Assembly: GCF_018524365.1 (NCBI RefSeq)
Contig: NZ_JAEKFT010000003.1
Coordinates: 186,001 to 250,000 of the forward strand
DNA from: Denitromonas iodatirespirans
Lineage (GTDB): Bacteria > Pseudomonadota > Gammaproteobacteria > Burkholderiales > Rhodocyclaceae
Length of the DNA stretch: 64,000 nt
Direction of reading: 5' to 3'
Numbering within the stretch: position 1 is the first letter of the stretch; the number at the start of each line of letters is the position of its first letter. Shown here in pieces: positions 1 to 10,412 of the stretch. The notes under the pieces were generated by a model. The model had not been told where the DNA came from. It searched no databases and worked only from the letters and a program-made list of their open reading frames with translations. Both the position numbers and the translations under genes were made by a program.

Positions 1-632
1 CCGGTGAAGATCTCGTAGCCGTCCTTCTGCTGCGAAGTCAGCGCGCTGCCATCGCCCTTGAGGAAGCGATCGATCGGCGCGTTCTGAGAGACCAGCGTCT
101 TCACGTACTCGCCGACCACGCCGTACACGCGCATGCCGTTGATGTCGTCCTTGCGAAATTTCTGCCACATGGCAACGTACTCGGGCACCTGCGACAGGCG
201 CTCCTGCATCAGGCGCGAATCCATATTCATGGTATGCGCCTCGGTGAGCATGTCGCGCACCAGAGTGCCCATGTCGGCGCCATCGAGCCGGCCGTCCCAC
301 ATGAAGACGTTCTTGAAGCGGCTGTTGATCAGCGTGGGCGCATTGCGGAAATACTCGACCGACGGGTAGCCGGCCGAGAGCGGCATGCCGTCGGAAAAAC
401 CCTTGGCGGGATCGTGGCAGGAGGCACAGGACACCCCCATGTCGCCCGACAAACGGGTATCGAAGAACAGATGTTTGCCCAGCTCGACCATATCGGCGTT
501 GCCGGCCTTGGCCTCCGGCAGGGCTTGCAGCTCGGCCTTGCCATCGGCGGCCGCGACGGTGCCGGCGACGAAGGCCAGCCCGACGAGCGCCGCGATGCGC
601 GACAGCCTGCGGATGGATTGATGCGTTGTCAT
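1..632 (-). CDS. Di-heme cytochrome c peroxidase (MauG/CcpA family), 3' end cut by window
   Basis: Periplasmic enzyme of the bacterial di-heme peroxidase family, which reduces hydrogen peroxide with electrons from small c-type cytochromes. The start ATG at 632 follows an AAGGGGAAA ribosome site. About 210 residues are visible: a signal peptide (about 1-29), then the first heme site CASCH (C69, C72, H73) followed by HDPAKGFSDG and NAPTLINSRF, which are family hallmarks. The second heme site lies beyond the window. A sigma-54 type promoter lies about 70 bases upstream, and a sigma-54 activator gene comes next, which suggests the adjacent two-component system controls it. Whether it is a peroxidase or a related MauG-like oxidase cannot be told from the N-terminal half. 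Confidence 0.88.
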   Translation of the reverse strand, partial: MTTHQSIRRLSRIAALVGLAFVAGTVAAADGKAELQALPEAKAGNADMVELGKHLFFDTRLSGDMGVSCASCHDPAKGFSDGMPLSAGYPSVEYFRNAPTLINSRFKNVFMWDGRLDGADMGTLVRDMLTEAHTMNMDSRLMQERLSQVPEYVAMWQKFRKDDINGMRVYGVVGEYVKTLVSQNAPIDRFLKGDGSALTSQQKDGYEIFT

Positions 633-701
633 GAGTTTCCCCTTGTCGATCTCGAATGGACCTCGGAACGGGCTCAACAGCCCTATTCGCATCAGGGGTA
701 A

Positions 702-717
702 TGCAGCTTGCGTGCCA
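702..717 (-). promoter_or_regulatory. Sigma-54 (RpoN) -24/-12 promoter
   Basis: On the minus strand the sequence reads TGGCACGCAAGCTGCA. The GG (-24) and GC (-12) are separated by exactly 10 bases, as RpoN requires, and only one base departs from the TGGCAC-N5-TTGCA core. It points at the cytochrome c peroxidase gene, about 70 bases away, and lies just downstream of a gene for an NtrC-type activator. Confidence 0.75.
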
Positions 718-862
718 GCGCCTCGCGACGCTTCGACGCGTGCCGAGCGAGTGCCGGCAATCCGTTAAGAATTAGGAAGTTAGCGATATGCGGCCGGCCA
801 GATGGCTGAAACCGATGGAGATCGCGGGTGGTTAAAATTTGATCGGACGCAAGATTTATGAC

Positions 863-872
863 CGGTTAAAAA

Positions 873-879
<7 letters not shown>
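863..879. repeat. Short inverted repeat overlapping the regulator stop codon
   Basis: CGGTTAA and TTAACCG arms separated by AAA. A half-similar GGTTAAAATTT lies about 35 bases away, near 830-840. The position is about 150 bases upstream of the sigma-54 promoter, where enhancer sites of NtrC-type activators usually lie. It could be such a binding site; it has no U-run typical of a terminator. Low certainty. Confidence 0.35.
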
Positions 880-2233
<1,354 letters not shown>

Positions 2234-2237
<4 letters not shown>

Positions 2238-4507
2238 GGCGTCTCCGACAGGGGCCAGGTCAGATGGAAGGTGGTGCCGTGCCCCGGCGCGCTGTCGATA
2301 TGGACGAGGGCACCGTGCACCTGCGTGATCTTGCGCACGATGGACAGGCCGAGGCCGGTGCCGGTCTCCCGGGTAGTGAAGAAGGGTTCGAACACCTGGT
2401 TGACGATCTCCGACGGCATGCCGACGCCGGTATCGCTGACATGGAAATGCAGCATGCCGTCGGCCACGTCGTCGGCCGTGATGCGCAATGTGCCGCCCTC
2501 GGGCATGGCGTGCAAGGCGTTGATGAACAGGTTGAGCAGCAGTTGCTTGAGCTGCTGCGGGTCGGCCTGCACCGGCGGCGCAGTGTCGAGCCCCAGCCAT
2601 TCGACGCGCACGCCAGCGCTACGTGCCTCCTTGCGCACCCAGAAACACACGTCCTCGACCACCTCGGCCAGCGCGCAGGCACGCGTCACCGGCACTGGCG
2701 CGGCCGCGAAACCGCGAAAGCTCTTCAGGAAGCCGGCGAGGCGGTCGATCTCGGCCTCCAGCCGGCTCAGTGCTTCGGGCACACCGGTCGGCAGGTCTTC
2801 TTCATACAGCAGGGCCTGGGCGACGGCCTTCATGCCCGCCAAGGGATTACCGATTTCATGGGCCAGGCCCATCGACAGCTCGCCGAAGGAGATCAGCTTT
2901 TCCATCTGGAACATGTGCCGGTCGAGTTCGCGGCGCTCGTCGGCGAGCTGCCGCTCAACGCTGACATCGCGCACCACCAACAGCACACCTTCGGCGTAGG
3001 CGGTGACAGTCATCGCCAGCACCTGGCCCGGCGCGACGACATCTTCGCGCCATCCGCGGCCCGCTTCCAGCGCCTCGGTCGCACGCGCCGCCAGCGCAGT
3101 CCAGGGCGGCCAGACATCGGCAAACGCCGGGTGTTCGGCCGCCCGTGGCGCATCGACGCGCAGCAACTTCACGGCCTGCGCATTGGCCAGGCGCAGTCGC
3201 CCGGACCGGTCTACCGCCAGCACGCCATCGCCCAGATGCTGGATCAGCGTCGCCAGGAAGGCGCGCTCCTGCTCCAGATCGCGGGTACGCGCCTTAACCT
3301 CCCGCTCCAACCCGTCGCGCTGGCGTTCGAGTGAGTCGTACAGCCTCTGCAACCGGGCAGCCATGGCATTAAAGCGCGCGCCGAGGGCGGAGATTTCGTC
3401 GTTTCCGGGGATGGTCACGCGTCGGCTGAAGTCGCCCGCAGCGATGGCCTCGGTCTCTTGCGACAGCGCGTCCATCGGCCCGAGCAGGCGGCGTGAGATC
3501 ACAAAACCGCCGATCGCGGTCACCGCCAGCGCGAGCAGCAGGACGGCGTACAGCAGGTAAAGATTGAGTACCCGCTCGAACAGGCTGCGTTCGGGAAAGG
3601 CCAGTGCCACCGCCCACTGGCTGGCATCGCCGGCCGCCCCGACCGGCGCCACGGCCAGAATCCACTCGCCCGCGGCCAGCGTGGTGATCCGCTGTGCGGC
3701 GAGCATTCGCTCGACCAGCGCTGCGTCGAACTGTGCCGCGAGGTCCGCCACCGGACGCATGCGCATGCCCTGGCTCGCTTCACCCGCCGCGCGCGCCAGG
3801 TAATGTCCGGCGCGGTCGAACAGGAAGGCGGTGCCGCGGCGGGCGTCGGCCATCTGCTGTATCTGGCCGAGCAGCACGTCGGCGTGCAGGTTGACGATCA
3901 ACAGCCCGGGCGCCCGCGTGGCCGTGCCGGGCACCACGGTGCCGAGCCGGATCACCGGGCGCTCGGGCGTCTCGGTGTGGCCAAACTCGACGTTCAGGTC
4001 CAGCGGCGAGATGTAGATGCGACCGGGCGGCGTGGTCAGCGCGTCGCGCACATAGTAGCGGTCGGATTTGTCCTGCAGGCGGTCGGGCGGGGTCACGCGC
4101 ACCTGGCCATCGATCCGGTCGACCCGCACCTGCTCCTGCCCCTCGGCGCTGAGGTAGCGGATCTGATAGAGATACTGGTAGATACCCGACAGCCGCGCCA
4201 GCGCCACCTCGGTGCTCGCCCGTGCGCTCGTTTCGTTGTCTGACCCAATGGCATCGCGAAAGGCGTCGAGCTCGGGCGCCGACGACAACGCCAGCAACTG
4301 CGCCGAGATCTGCTGCAGGAAGCTGTCGATGCCCTCGCCACGCAGGCTGACCTCCTGCTTGAGCCCGGCCAGGGTCTCGCCGCGCAACGCATCGACCGAA
4401 AAATACACCCCGATGATGCCGGCCACTGCCGTCGGCAGCACCGCCGCCACCAGAAAGGCGAGGTAGATGCGGCGGGTGAGGCCACCGAGGCGGGGCCAGG
4501 TCGGCAT
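2234..4507 (-). CDS. Membrane sensor histidine kinase (NtrB/AtoS-like)
   Basis: 757-residue inner-membrane kinase paired with the following response regulator. The first membrane helix is about 14-36. A large periplasmic sensor region resembling a double Cache domain (about 40-310, with DRYYVRDALTTPPGRIYISP) follows. The second helix (about 315-338) leads into HAMP, a PAS-like segment (about 415-515, LGDGVLAVDRSGRLRLANA), the dimerisation/phosphoacceptor domain (H550 in GLAHEIGNPLAGMK) and the ATPase (NLFINALHAMPEGG, DTGVGM, GTGLGLSI). The start at 4507 gives the first membrane helix near the N-terminus; upstream codons in this frame run into the ubiD remnant. The ligand is unknown; Cache domains usually bind small carboxylates or amino acids. 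Confidence 0.92.
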
Positions 4508-4535
4508 GTGGATCACACTACAGTCCAAGCTGATC

Positions 4536-5097
4536 TCACGGTGCGTCGATCCGTGCCTTGACTGCCGCGTGCATGACGGTCGGCCAATCCCATTCGCGAT
4601 GCGTCTCGCCGGGCTACTTGTTGGGGGCATCGAGCCTCGACTCGCGGATCGGAGCCGTTGCATTTGACCCACTCGGTGTTGCCGCCGCGCAACAGACCGG
4701 CAAGCTGGTAGTCGGACCGTGTATCCAACGCCGGCATGACGGTGCCGAGGATCGCGGCCGGGTCGCAGTCGACCACCACCGCCACCGGAAAGGGCGCCGC
4801 ACGCACCTCCCAGGGCGAGATATTGAGCACCTGGAAGAACATTGGCAGCTTCTTCCAGTCATCGCCCATGCTCTGCGCGACGCGCTCGGGCGTGCCGAAC
4901 AGGTCGGCCAGCACCGCCATGGCTTGCGGCACGCCGCAGCTGATCAGCTTTTCGAATATCAGTGCCGGTCCGTCGGCACGCAGCACGTGGTCGGCGATCT
5001 CGGTCTCCAGATTCGTATCGACCGGCACGGTGATCCGCTTGAGTTTGCCGCGCACTTCGAATTGGTCGATGAAATCGCGCAGATCCTGATACCACAT
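4536..5097 (-). pseudogene. Internally deleted ubiD-family decarboxylase remnant
   Basis: Three separate parts of a UbiD-type prenyl-FMN decarboxylase (normally about 490 residues) are joined in 187 codons. The normal N-terminus (YQDLRDFIDQFEVRGKLKRI ... LFGTPERVAQSMG) runs to the LPMFFQVLN region. It is joined directly to the later segment PVAVVVDCDPAAILG...LAGLLRGGNTEWVKC, and that in a shifted frame to the extreme C-terminal motif RLDAPNK-PGETHREW. In the last part the Trp codon has become TAG (near 4617). The missing segments include most of the cofactor and active-site region. A functional enzyme is not possible. The remnant sits immediately upstream of the kinase gene and next to IS debris. 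Confidence 0.85.
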
Positions 5098-5204
5098 GAG
5101 GTCTTCTCGGTTGAAGGCTGAGGCAGATTATAGGCGCCCGACGCAGTACCTACGCGTGGTGCGCGTGCCCGCCGGACGGCCCGCCCCGGCACCTTATAGA
5201 CTAT

Positions 5205-5370
5205 TCACGATCTTCCAGGCAGAAAAAAAGGAAGAATGACGAGCTTGCGCTCCCAGTTCTTCCATAGCCGGTGGCATTTGTCGATCCAAGCACACGAGCG
5301 CTCGACCACCCAGCGCTTTGGCATCACGGCAAAGGTACGCAATTCGCAGCGCTTGGCGATTGGGAGCTGC
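5205..5370 (-). mobile_element. IS5-family transposase remnant (C-terminal end only)
   Basis: The minus-strand frame encodes FAVMPKRWVVERSCAWIDKC followed by HRLWKNWERKL, the signature C-terminal block of IS5-group DDE transposases including the catalytic Glu of VVER. The frame then runs out of homology after ERKL and stops at 5205-5207. The rest of the gene and both inverted ends are missing. Confidence 0.75.
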
Positions 5371-5384
5371 GCACCGATCAGCGC

Positions 5385-5757
5385 TTCGTCCGCCTGTGGA
5401 AAGGGGCCACGAGCAGATCGGGAAGGATCTGGGCCGCATCGAGCATCGCCGCTGCTCTGCCTTCGATCTATTCGACTGCCTGCTCAGCGCCTCGCAGAGG
5501 CCCGATCTGAGCACTGTCGAAGTGATCGACTCCGAGCGCGCGATCAAGGGCAAGACCATCCGCGATCAGCGTTACTACATCACCAGCTTGCCGCCCGACG
5601 CGCAGCGCCCGGCACAGGCCATCTGCTTCACTGGCCGTCGAGAATCGCCTTCACTGGTGCAAGGGCGGCATCAACGTCCGCCGACTTATCGCTGCAAGAT
5701 TCGACCATTACCGCGAACAGCTATTCGGCCTCGGGAGATAGCTGGTTCGAGCGATTA
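5385..5757 (+). mobile_element. ISAs1-family transposase remnant
   Basis: The plus-strand frame has KDLGRIEHRRCSAFD then LSTVEVIDSERAIKGKTIRD and QRYYITSLPPDA, the C-terminal half of ISAs1-type DDE transposases. In a shifted frame it is followed by the VENRLHWCKGG block near 5635-5675 and a stop at 5741. N-terminal part absent, one frameshift. It abuts the IS5 remnant in opposite orientation, so this 550-base stretch is a scar of at least two insertion events. Confidence 0.7.
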
Positions 5758-5892
5758 CCCTGCAATTCTTGTAAGGATGGAACGCGGCTGACAACCGGAC
5801 GCTCAGCCGCGATTCGCACCTGCTGGAGTAGCTCTCCCGTCGCGCATGCGCACTCACGGGTGTCGTCATCCGAGCCTCACAATCGTAGCGGG

Positions 5893-6468
5893 TCAGCGCA
5901 CATCCGACCATTTTCGAGCCGCGAACATGTCATCGAGCTCGGTGTGAAAAAGGTGGTTGGAGTAGTTGCTGAGCGTTTTTACCGCGATCGCGAGCACAAT
6001 CTCCAGTATCTGACGTTCGCTGTAGCCTACCGACAGGAAGCGCTCCACCTGCGCCCGCCCGGGCAGGCCGCGACTATTGACCATCGTGCGCGTGAGATCG
6101 GCCAGGGCCTGCAACTTTGCGTCGGCAAGGGGCTGGTCGTTGCGGATTGCGTCGGTGATCTCCTTTGGCACTCTCGAGGCGTTGTCGGCAAGAAAGCTGT
6201 GCGCCGAGACGCAGTATTCGCAGCCGTTCTCGCGCGAGATTACCAGAAAGACCACCTCCTGCTCCATCGGCGTGAAGCCCGAGTCCTCGCGAAACGCCGC
6301 GTAGCCATCGAGGTAGGTATTGAGCACTGCGGGCGAGTGAACCATGTTGGCGTACATGTTGGGGATGAAACCCACCTGCTTGTTGGCCTTTTCCAGCACT
6401 GCCCGTGCGCGTGCATCGGCAGTCTCAAGTGTCTGCGGCAGCAAGGTGATTTTGTATTCGGCAAGCAT
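5893..6468 (-). CDS. AhpD-like carboxymuconolactone decarboxylase-family protein (peroxidase-related)
   Basis: 191-residue all-helical protein of the AhpD/CMD superfamily. The redox-active motif is seen as E79-NGCEYCVSAH with C83, C86 and H90, the arrangement used by AhpD-type alkylhydroperoxidases. The length fits the 'peroxidase-related enzyme' subgroup. The ATG at 6468 is preceded by AAGGAGAGA and starts the conserved part; the open frame upstream (to 6684) has no recognised homology. It lies downstream of the ECF sigma/anti-sigma pair on the same strand with a 285-base gap, so a shared oxidative-stress regulon is plausible but not shown. Confidence 0.85.
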   Translation of the reverse strand: MLAEYKITLLPQTLETADARARAVLEKANKQVGFIPNMYANMVHSPAVLNTYLDGYAAFREDSGFTPMEQEVVFLVISRENGCEYCVSAHSFLADNASRVPKEITDAIRNDQPLADAKLQALADLTRTMVNSRGLPGRAQVERFLSVGYSERQILEIVLAIAVKTLSNYSNHLFHTELDDMFAARKWSDVR

Positions 6469-6753
6469 TGTTCTCTCCTTGGGTTGAACGGAGCCACGGC
6501 TCCGGGTTGAATGACTCGGCGACGTCTCGTGCTTCGCCCCAGTACAAGCTGTGGTATTCGGACCCGCTCGCCAGGCTGGCTTCACAATCTCGAGATACGG
6601 CGACACATCGAAATCGCGCGGGGTGAACAGGCCGTGGTGAGGCACATGCTGGGTGGGCTGGGCGCCGCCGTGAACATGGATCATGTCGACTGAGCATGCG
6701 CCCGAGCCTGTTTCCGAGGCGACCGGGTACGAGCCCTTCCTGAGCCGTCCAAC

Positions 6754-6951
6754 TCAATGGTCGCCGCCCGTCTTTCCCTCGCGCAGCCGCGCGGTGGCCT
6801 GGCGCAACACGTCCAGATGCTTGCCATAATTGGAGCAGCCGTCGCACATCGCCGTATGCACCCGCAGCGACAGCCGTTCGCGAAGGCTGAGTGTGCGCTC
6901 GTAGCGTTCGGACATGAGTTGGGCCGCGTCCCTGCAGTTCATCATTTTCAT
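6754..6951 (-). CDS. Zinc-finger (ZAS-like) anti-sigma factor
   Basis: 65-residue cytoplasmic protein with the pattern C6 ... H32-xxx-C36-xx-C39 (NCRDAAQLMSERYER then VHTAMCDGC), the zf-HC2/ZAS motif of redox- or metal-sensing anti-sigma factors. No membrane helix. Its ATG overlaps the sigma factor stop codon (ATGA), the usual arrangement for a cognate pair. It is expected to sequester the sigma factor until oxidised or demetallated. Confidence 0.82.
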   Translation of the reverse strand: MKMMNCRDAAQLMSERYERTLSLRERLSLRVHTAMCDGCSNYGKHLDVLRQATARLREGKTGGDH

Positions 6952-7559
6952 CGGACCTCTCCCTGGAACCAGCGGTTCTCCAGACACTCGCGCAGCCCGA
7001 GCCGCGCGCGGTGCAAGATCACGAAGCAGTTGTTGTTGGTGATGCCCAACTCCGCACAGATCTCGGCGGTGTCGAGTTCCAGAAGCTCGCGCATCGTATA
7101 GACGCGGGCGATGTGCTCGGGCAGGTTGTTCATGCAAGTGTCGAACACCGTCCAGAAGGCGTCCTGCTCGAAGGAGGCCTCCGGGTCCGCCCAGGTCTCA
7201 GGGCGATCGTCGGAGTTCCAGAAGCCGCGCTGGTCGAACAGCACGTCAAAATCCGCCAGTTCGGCGTCGCCGCCTGCACGTCCGACCAGATCCGAACCGC
7301 TGATTTCGCGCGCCGACGTGCGAATGTGGTCGATGATTTTGTTGCGCAGGATCGCGAATATCCAGGTCTTGAAGGTCGACCGCCCGGCGAAGCCTTTGGC
7401 GCTCTTCATCGCTGCCATCAGCGCCTCCTGCACCATATCCTCAGCGGCGCCGCTATCGCGCAACCGCATGCGCGCAAAACGCATCATGTCGCGCCTGATC
7501 TCGGTGATCGACGCTTCATCCCAGGGCGGGCTTGCGGCCTGTGCGCTGGCATTGCTCAT
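6948..7559 (-). CDS. ECF-type RNA polymerase sigma factor
   Basis: 203 residues. Region 2 is clear (DMVQEALMAAMKSAKGF, FKTWIFAILRNKIIDHIR) and region 4 contains a recognition helix (LLELDTAEICAELGITNNNC, FVILHRARLGLRECL). The linker of about 60 residues between them (ISGSDLVGRAGGD ... FEQDAFW) is longer than in RpoE itself. GGGAGTGAAGA precedes the ATG. Co-encoded with the ZAS anti-sigma factor; likely autoregulated. Confidence 0.92.
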   Translation of the reverse strand: MSNASAQAASPPWDEASITEIRRDMMRFARMRLRDSGAAEDMVQEALMAAMKSAKGFAGRSTFKTWIFAILRNKIIDHIRTSAREISGSDLVGRAGGDAELADFDVLFDQRGFWNSDDRPETWADPEASFEQDAFWTVFDTCMNNLPEHIARVYTMRELLELDTAEICAELGITNNNCFVILHRARLGLRECLENRWFQGEVR

Positions 7560-7865
7560 TCTTCACTCCCGTCGAGTGTTCCCTGCATGTTGATCCGCAT
7601 GCCGCCGGGGCTGGCCGCGAGCGCCGTCATCGGCGCAGTCGGCAGATAGCGCGGATCTCGAGTGCGTGATCTTTGAATACATCCGTCTTTAGGTGCATGT
7701 GCAGCCAAACAACCCCTTCGACCTGCAGCGCGGTGGCTCTTCTGTGCCTCGCACTAGCTTGGTCGGGTTAGGGAGGACGTTCTTACAACGATATCAGCCG
7801 GTTTCGACTTCACGAGCTAAAACTGACCAAATCAGCGCAACAGGTCTCCGCAGCCACCGGACGAC
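7560..7865. other. Intergenic region, no gene seen
   Basis: About 300 bases between the ECF sigma gene and the TlpA-like gene. No open frame with plausible coding character. It should hold the sigma operon promoter (reading left), but I could not assign -35/-10 boxes with confidence. Confidence 0.5.
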
Positions 7866-8375
7866 TCACTGCTCGAGAACGGACCGCAACTGCATATCGA
7901 TCTCGTCGTAACTGACCTCACCGACTTGGCGCCATACCACTCGACCGTCCCGAGCCAGAAGGATCAAGGTCGGCGTGCCGATGATCGACCCCAGCACCGC
8001 ACGGTGCGCCGCTGTTCTCATCGCCACCGGAAAACCATAGGGATTGGACGCCAGGAAGTCCCGCACATCGGCCGCATCCTTATCGACCGACAGCGCAAGT
8101 AACTCGAAGCCCTTGTCGCGGTACGCATCGTACAAGCGCGCATGATGGGGCAGGCTGGCCAGGCAATTCGGACACCAGGTCGCCCACATCAGCACCAGCA
8201 CGGCTTTGCCCTTGAAATGCGCCGGATCGAGCATGCGTCCGTCAATAAGCTGCGTTTCTGGAAGATCGATGACGGGTCTGTGCTGGGCACGCGCTGGCGA
8301 TGCCAGCAGCAAAGCACCGAGGACGAGCGCGGCAAGCGCAAGGATCATCAAATTCCACGTTCTGCGCGACATCAT
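7866..8375 (-). CDS. TlpA/ResA-like periplasmic thioredoxin
   Basis: 169 residues: signal peptide/anchor (about 8-30), then a thioredoxin fold with active site W67-CPNC (C68, C71) and the cis-Pro loop in GSIIGTPTLILLARDG. Such proteins reduce or exchange disulfides in exported proteins, often for cytochrome c or copper-centre maturation. Two Met codons are adjacent at the start; either could be used. It lies downstream of the EF-hand gene on the same strand. Confidence 0.88.
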   Translation of the reverse strand: MMSRRTWNLMILALAALVLGALLLASPARAQHRPVIDLPETQLIDGRMLDPAHFKGKAVLVLMWATWCPNCLASLPHHARLYDAYRDKGFELLALSVDKDAADVRDFLASNPYGFPVAMRTAAHRAVLGSIIGTPTLILLARDGRVVWRQVGEVSYDEIDMQLRSVLEQ

Positions 8376-8389
8376 TCAGCTCCCGAAGC

Positions 8390-8415
8390 GGGGCGATCAA
8401 TGCATCGATCGCCCC
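8390..8415. repeat. Hairpin, 9-bp arms
   Basis: GGGGCGATC and GATCGCCCC flank an 8-base loop between the EF-hand gene and the TlpA-like gene. A T-rich run follows only on the plus strand, where no gene reads into it. On the minus strand it lies in the leader of the TlpA-like gene. It may attenuate or insulate the two minus-strand genes. Confidence 0.4.
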
Positions 8416-8490
8416 CTCTTTCAATCGGCCGGAACCCTGCAATTTTGCAAGACTCCGAGCCGCACGGATTCGACCCGCATTGATGCGGTG

Positions 8491-8769
8491 TCACGGTCCG
8501 GGTTTGCCGACTAACTGCTCCCAGAAGTTCTTTGCCCCTTCCGAGACTTCCTCGAACGTGCAGTACCCCTTGGTTCCTGCGCGCTTGTCAAACTGCGCAC
8601 CCATGTAACCAAGGTACTCGCCCCTGTCGATCTTGCCATCCTTGTTGGTGTCCATCACCGCCACGTTGCGTGACTGCTTGGGCAGTTCCGCATGTGCCGG
8701 GCTTGCAACCAAACCAGCGCCCAGCAGCATCGCCAACACCACCATGGTGGAATTTTTTGTCATGTTCAT
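8491..8769 (-). CDS. Small secreted EF-hand protein
   Basis: 92 residues with a signal peptide (about 1-27) and one canonical EF-hand loop beginning at D40 (DTNKDGKIDRGE, ligands D40, N42, D44, K46 carbonyl, D48, E51). The remainder carries one Cys (GYCTFEE). GGAGG stands just before the ATG. It probably binds calcium in the periplasm; a second EF-hand is not obvious. Function unknown. Confidence 0.75.
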   Translation of the reverse strand: MNMTKNSTMVVLAMLLGAGLVASPAHAELPKQSRNVAVMDTNKDGKIDRGEYLGYMGAQFDKRAGTKGYCTFEEVSEGAKNFWEQLVGKPGP

Positions 8770-9056
8770 GATCGCCTCCGTAAAGCAACTTGTTAAACGG
8801 GCTGGGGCAAGGGTTCGGGCGCCCGGCCACTCCGATGTCGCCACGGTCAAGGTGATATGTCTTCGAGACCGCATCGACACTGCTTTGTCGCCTGGTCTGC
8901 TCGATTTCTTACAGGGCTCTGTCGCAGGGGCTGACGTGGACGGAATCGACCGCATTGCCGCTTGCGACCCCTCGCCATCGGCTGGCAGGAGTGCCGATTT
9001 CCGGCACCTACTTTTCCTCCCGAACCATGCGCGGCCAAGAAGATCCCTAAGCGTCG

Positions 9057-9776
9057 ATGTTTAGCTATGTCAGCCTCGAAGAGCGAGTGCCGCACGACCA
9101 TCCGCAACGTTGACTGCGCCAACTTGTCGTCATGATTCTGGCGAACATGAGCGAGCAGTTCGACAAGGTCTACTCGCACACGGGCCGCCCGTCGATCCCG
9201 CCGGAGCACTTGCTTTGGGCCTTGCTGCTGCAAACCCTCTTCACGGTTCGCAGCAAACGACTGCTGATTGAGGAACTCGACTACAACCTGCTGTTTCGCT
9301 GGTTCATCGGCCTCGGGATTGAGGCGCTGGTGTGGGACCGAACCGTGTTCAGCATCAACCGCGACCAGTGGCTCTGTACCGAGATGGCCCGCGAGTTCTT
9401 CCTGCGCGTGCTGCGGTTGGCTGAGAGGCAAGGCTTCATCTCCGACGAACACTCAGCGTCGAAGGTTCGACGATCGAGGCGTGGGCGAGCCACAAAAGCT
9501 TCGTGCGCAAGGACGGCGGCGGCCCGGACCGGCCGCCCGGGCGCAATCCGGAAGTCGACTTCAAAAGCGAGAAGCGCAGCAGAGTTTGCAGCGCAGAAAA
9601 ATGATCGAGGAGGCCTTCGGCTGAATCAAGGCCATCGGTGGCCTGCGCAAGACCCGCTACAAAGGATTGGCGAAACTCTCGGGGGAGGCAGTGATTACCT
9701 TTGCTGCCTACAACCTTACGCGCCGGCTCAATCTGATGTGGCCGAAGGCCGTGCAGGGACAAACCGCCTGTCGTGA
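9057..9776 (+). mobile_element. Decayed IS5-like insertion sequence transposase
   Basis: The reading frame starts FSYVSLEERVPHDHPQR, then a TGA (9111) interrupts it; the conserved block TGRPSIPPEHLLWALLLQ and LDYNLLFRWFIGLGI follows. A one-base shift near 9450 moves it to SVEGSTIEAWASHKSFVRKD, where the first catalytic Asp (normally SVDG) is Glu. A deletion joins this to the C-terminal KMIEEAFG-stop-IKAIGGLRKTRYKGL block. At least one frameshift and two nonsense codons make it inactive. The 280 bases upstream of it (from 8770) hold no gene and may include the left end of the element. Confidence 0.82.
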
Positions 9777-9898
9777 GCCCAACGACAGGGAAACGGGGTG
9801 AAAACGCCCGGCAACACGGGCAACGGCGTGCTTCGGGTGCCGGGAAAGGCGAGCGGGAGGGTAATTCCGAAAGGAATCGTGAGTTTCTCACGACCCTG

Positions 9899-10412
9899 CT
9901 AATGTCGCCGGTTCTCGTCGCCGGTTGGTGGCATTGAGTCCGCCGGCGCGCGCACCGGATGCCATTCGCGCAGGCACCACAACGCCAGTCCCGGCACGAT
10001 CACCCATTGCGCCAGCGGTGCGAGACCGATGCCGGCCAGCGTCGGCATTGACTCGGCGTAGGCCCATGAGCCGAGATTTTGGACGTGACGCCACTCACTG
10101 AAAGCGGTCCAGCCGAGTCCGCTCGCCCACAGAACGGCCAGGCCACTGCCCGGCGATTCCCAGGGCCAAGCGATGGAACGCACCGCGGCGCTCGCGGCCG
10201 CGTAGGTGCCCAGCGCGATCAGGCCGTCGCCCGCGGTGCAGTGGATCACCGCCCACGCGATGTACGCCGGCGTCTCCTCGCGCCACAGCGTGTACAGGGG
10301 CAACTGGGCAATCTCCCAGGCGAGGTGGAGCACGAGGGGAAACCAGCAGCCAGGCACCGAGCACGCGCAGGGCGGGCGCGCAAACCGTGCCCCATGTTCG
10401 CGCCGGGCTCAT
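9899..10412 (-). CDS. Multi-helix membrane protein, apparently frameshifted near its start
   Basis: The expected start is ATG at 10412, which overlaps the multicopper oxidase stop codon (ATGA) and gives MSPARTWGTVCAPALRVLGA. That frame must shift by one base at the TTTCCCC run near 10343 to continue into LVLHLAWEIAQLPLYTLWRE and the remaining membrane segments (HCTAGDGLIALGTYAAA, GLALWCLREWHPV). Without a shift only a GTG at 10357 could start the longer frame. So this is either a sequencing error, a programmed event or a recent frameshift. Four hydrophobic segments are visible; no family I can name with confidence. Confidence 0.6.

Noticed and set aside
8390-8415. Hairpin as a terminator of the EF-hand gene
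   Set aside because: No U-run in the direction of that gene; listed only as a hairpin.
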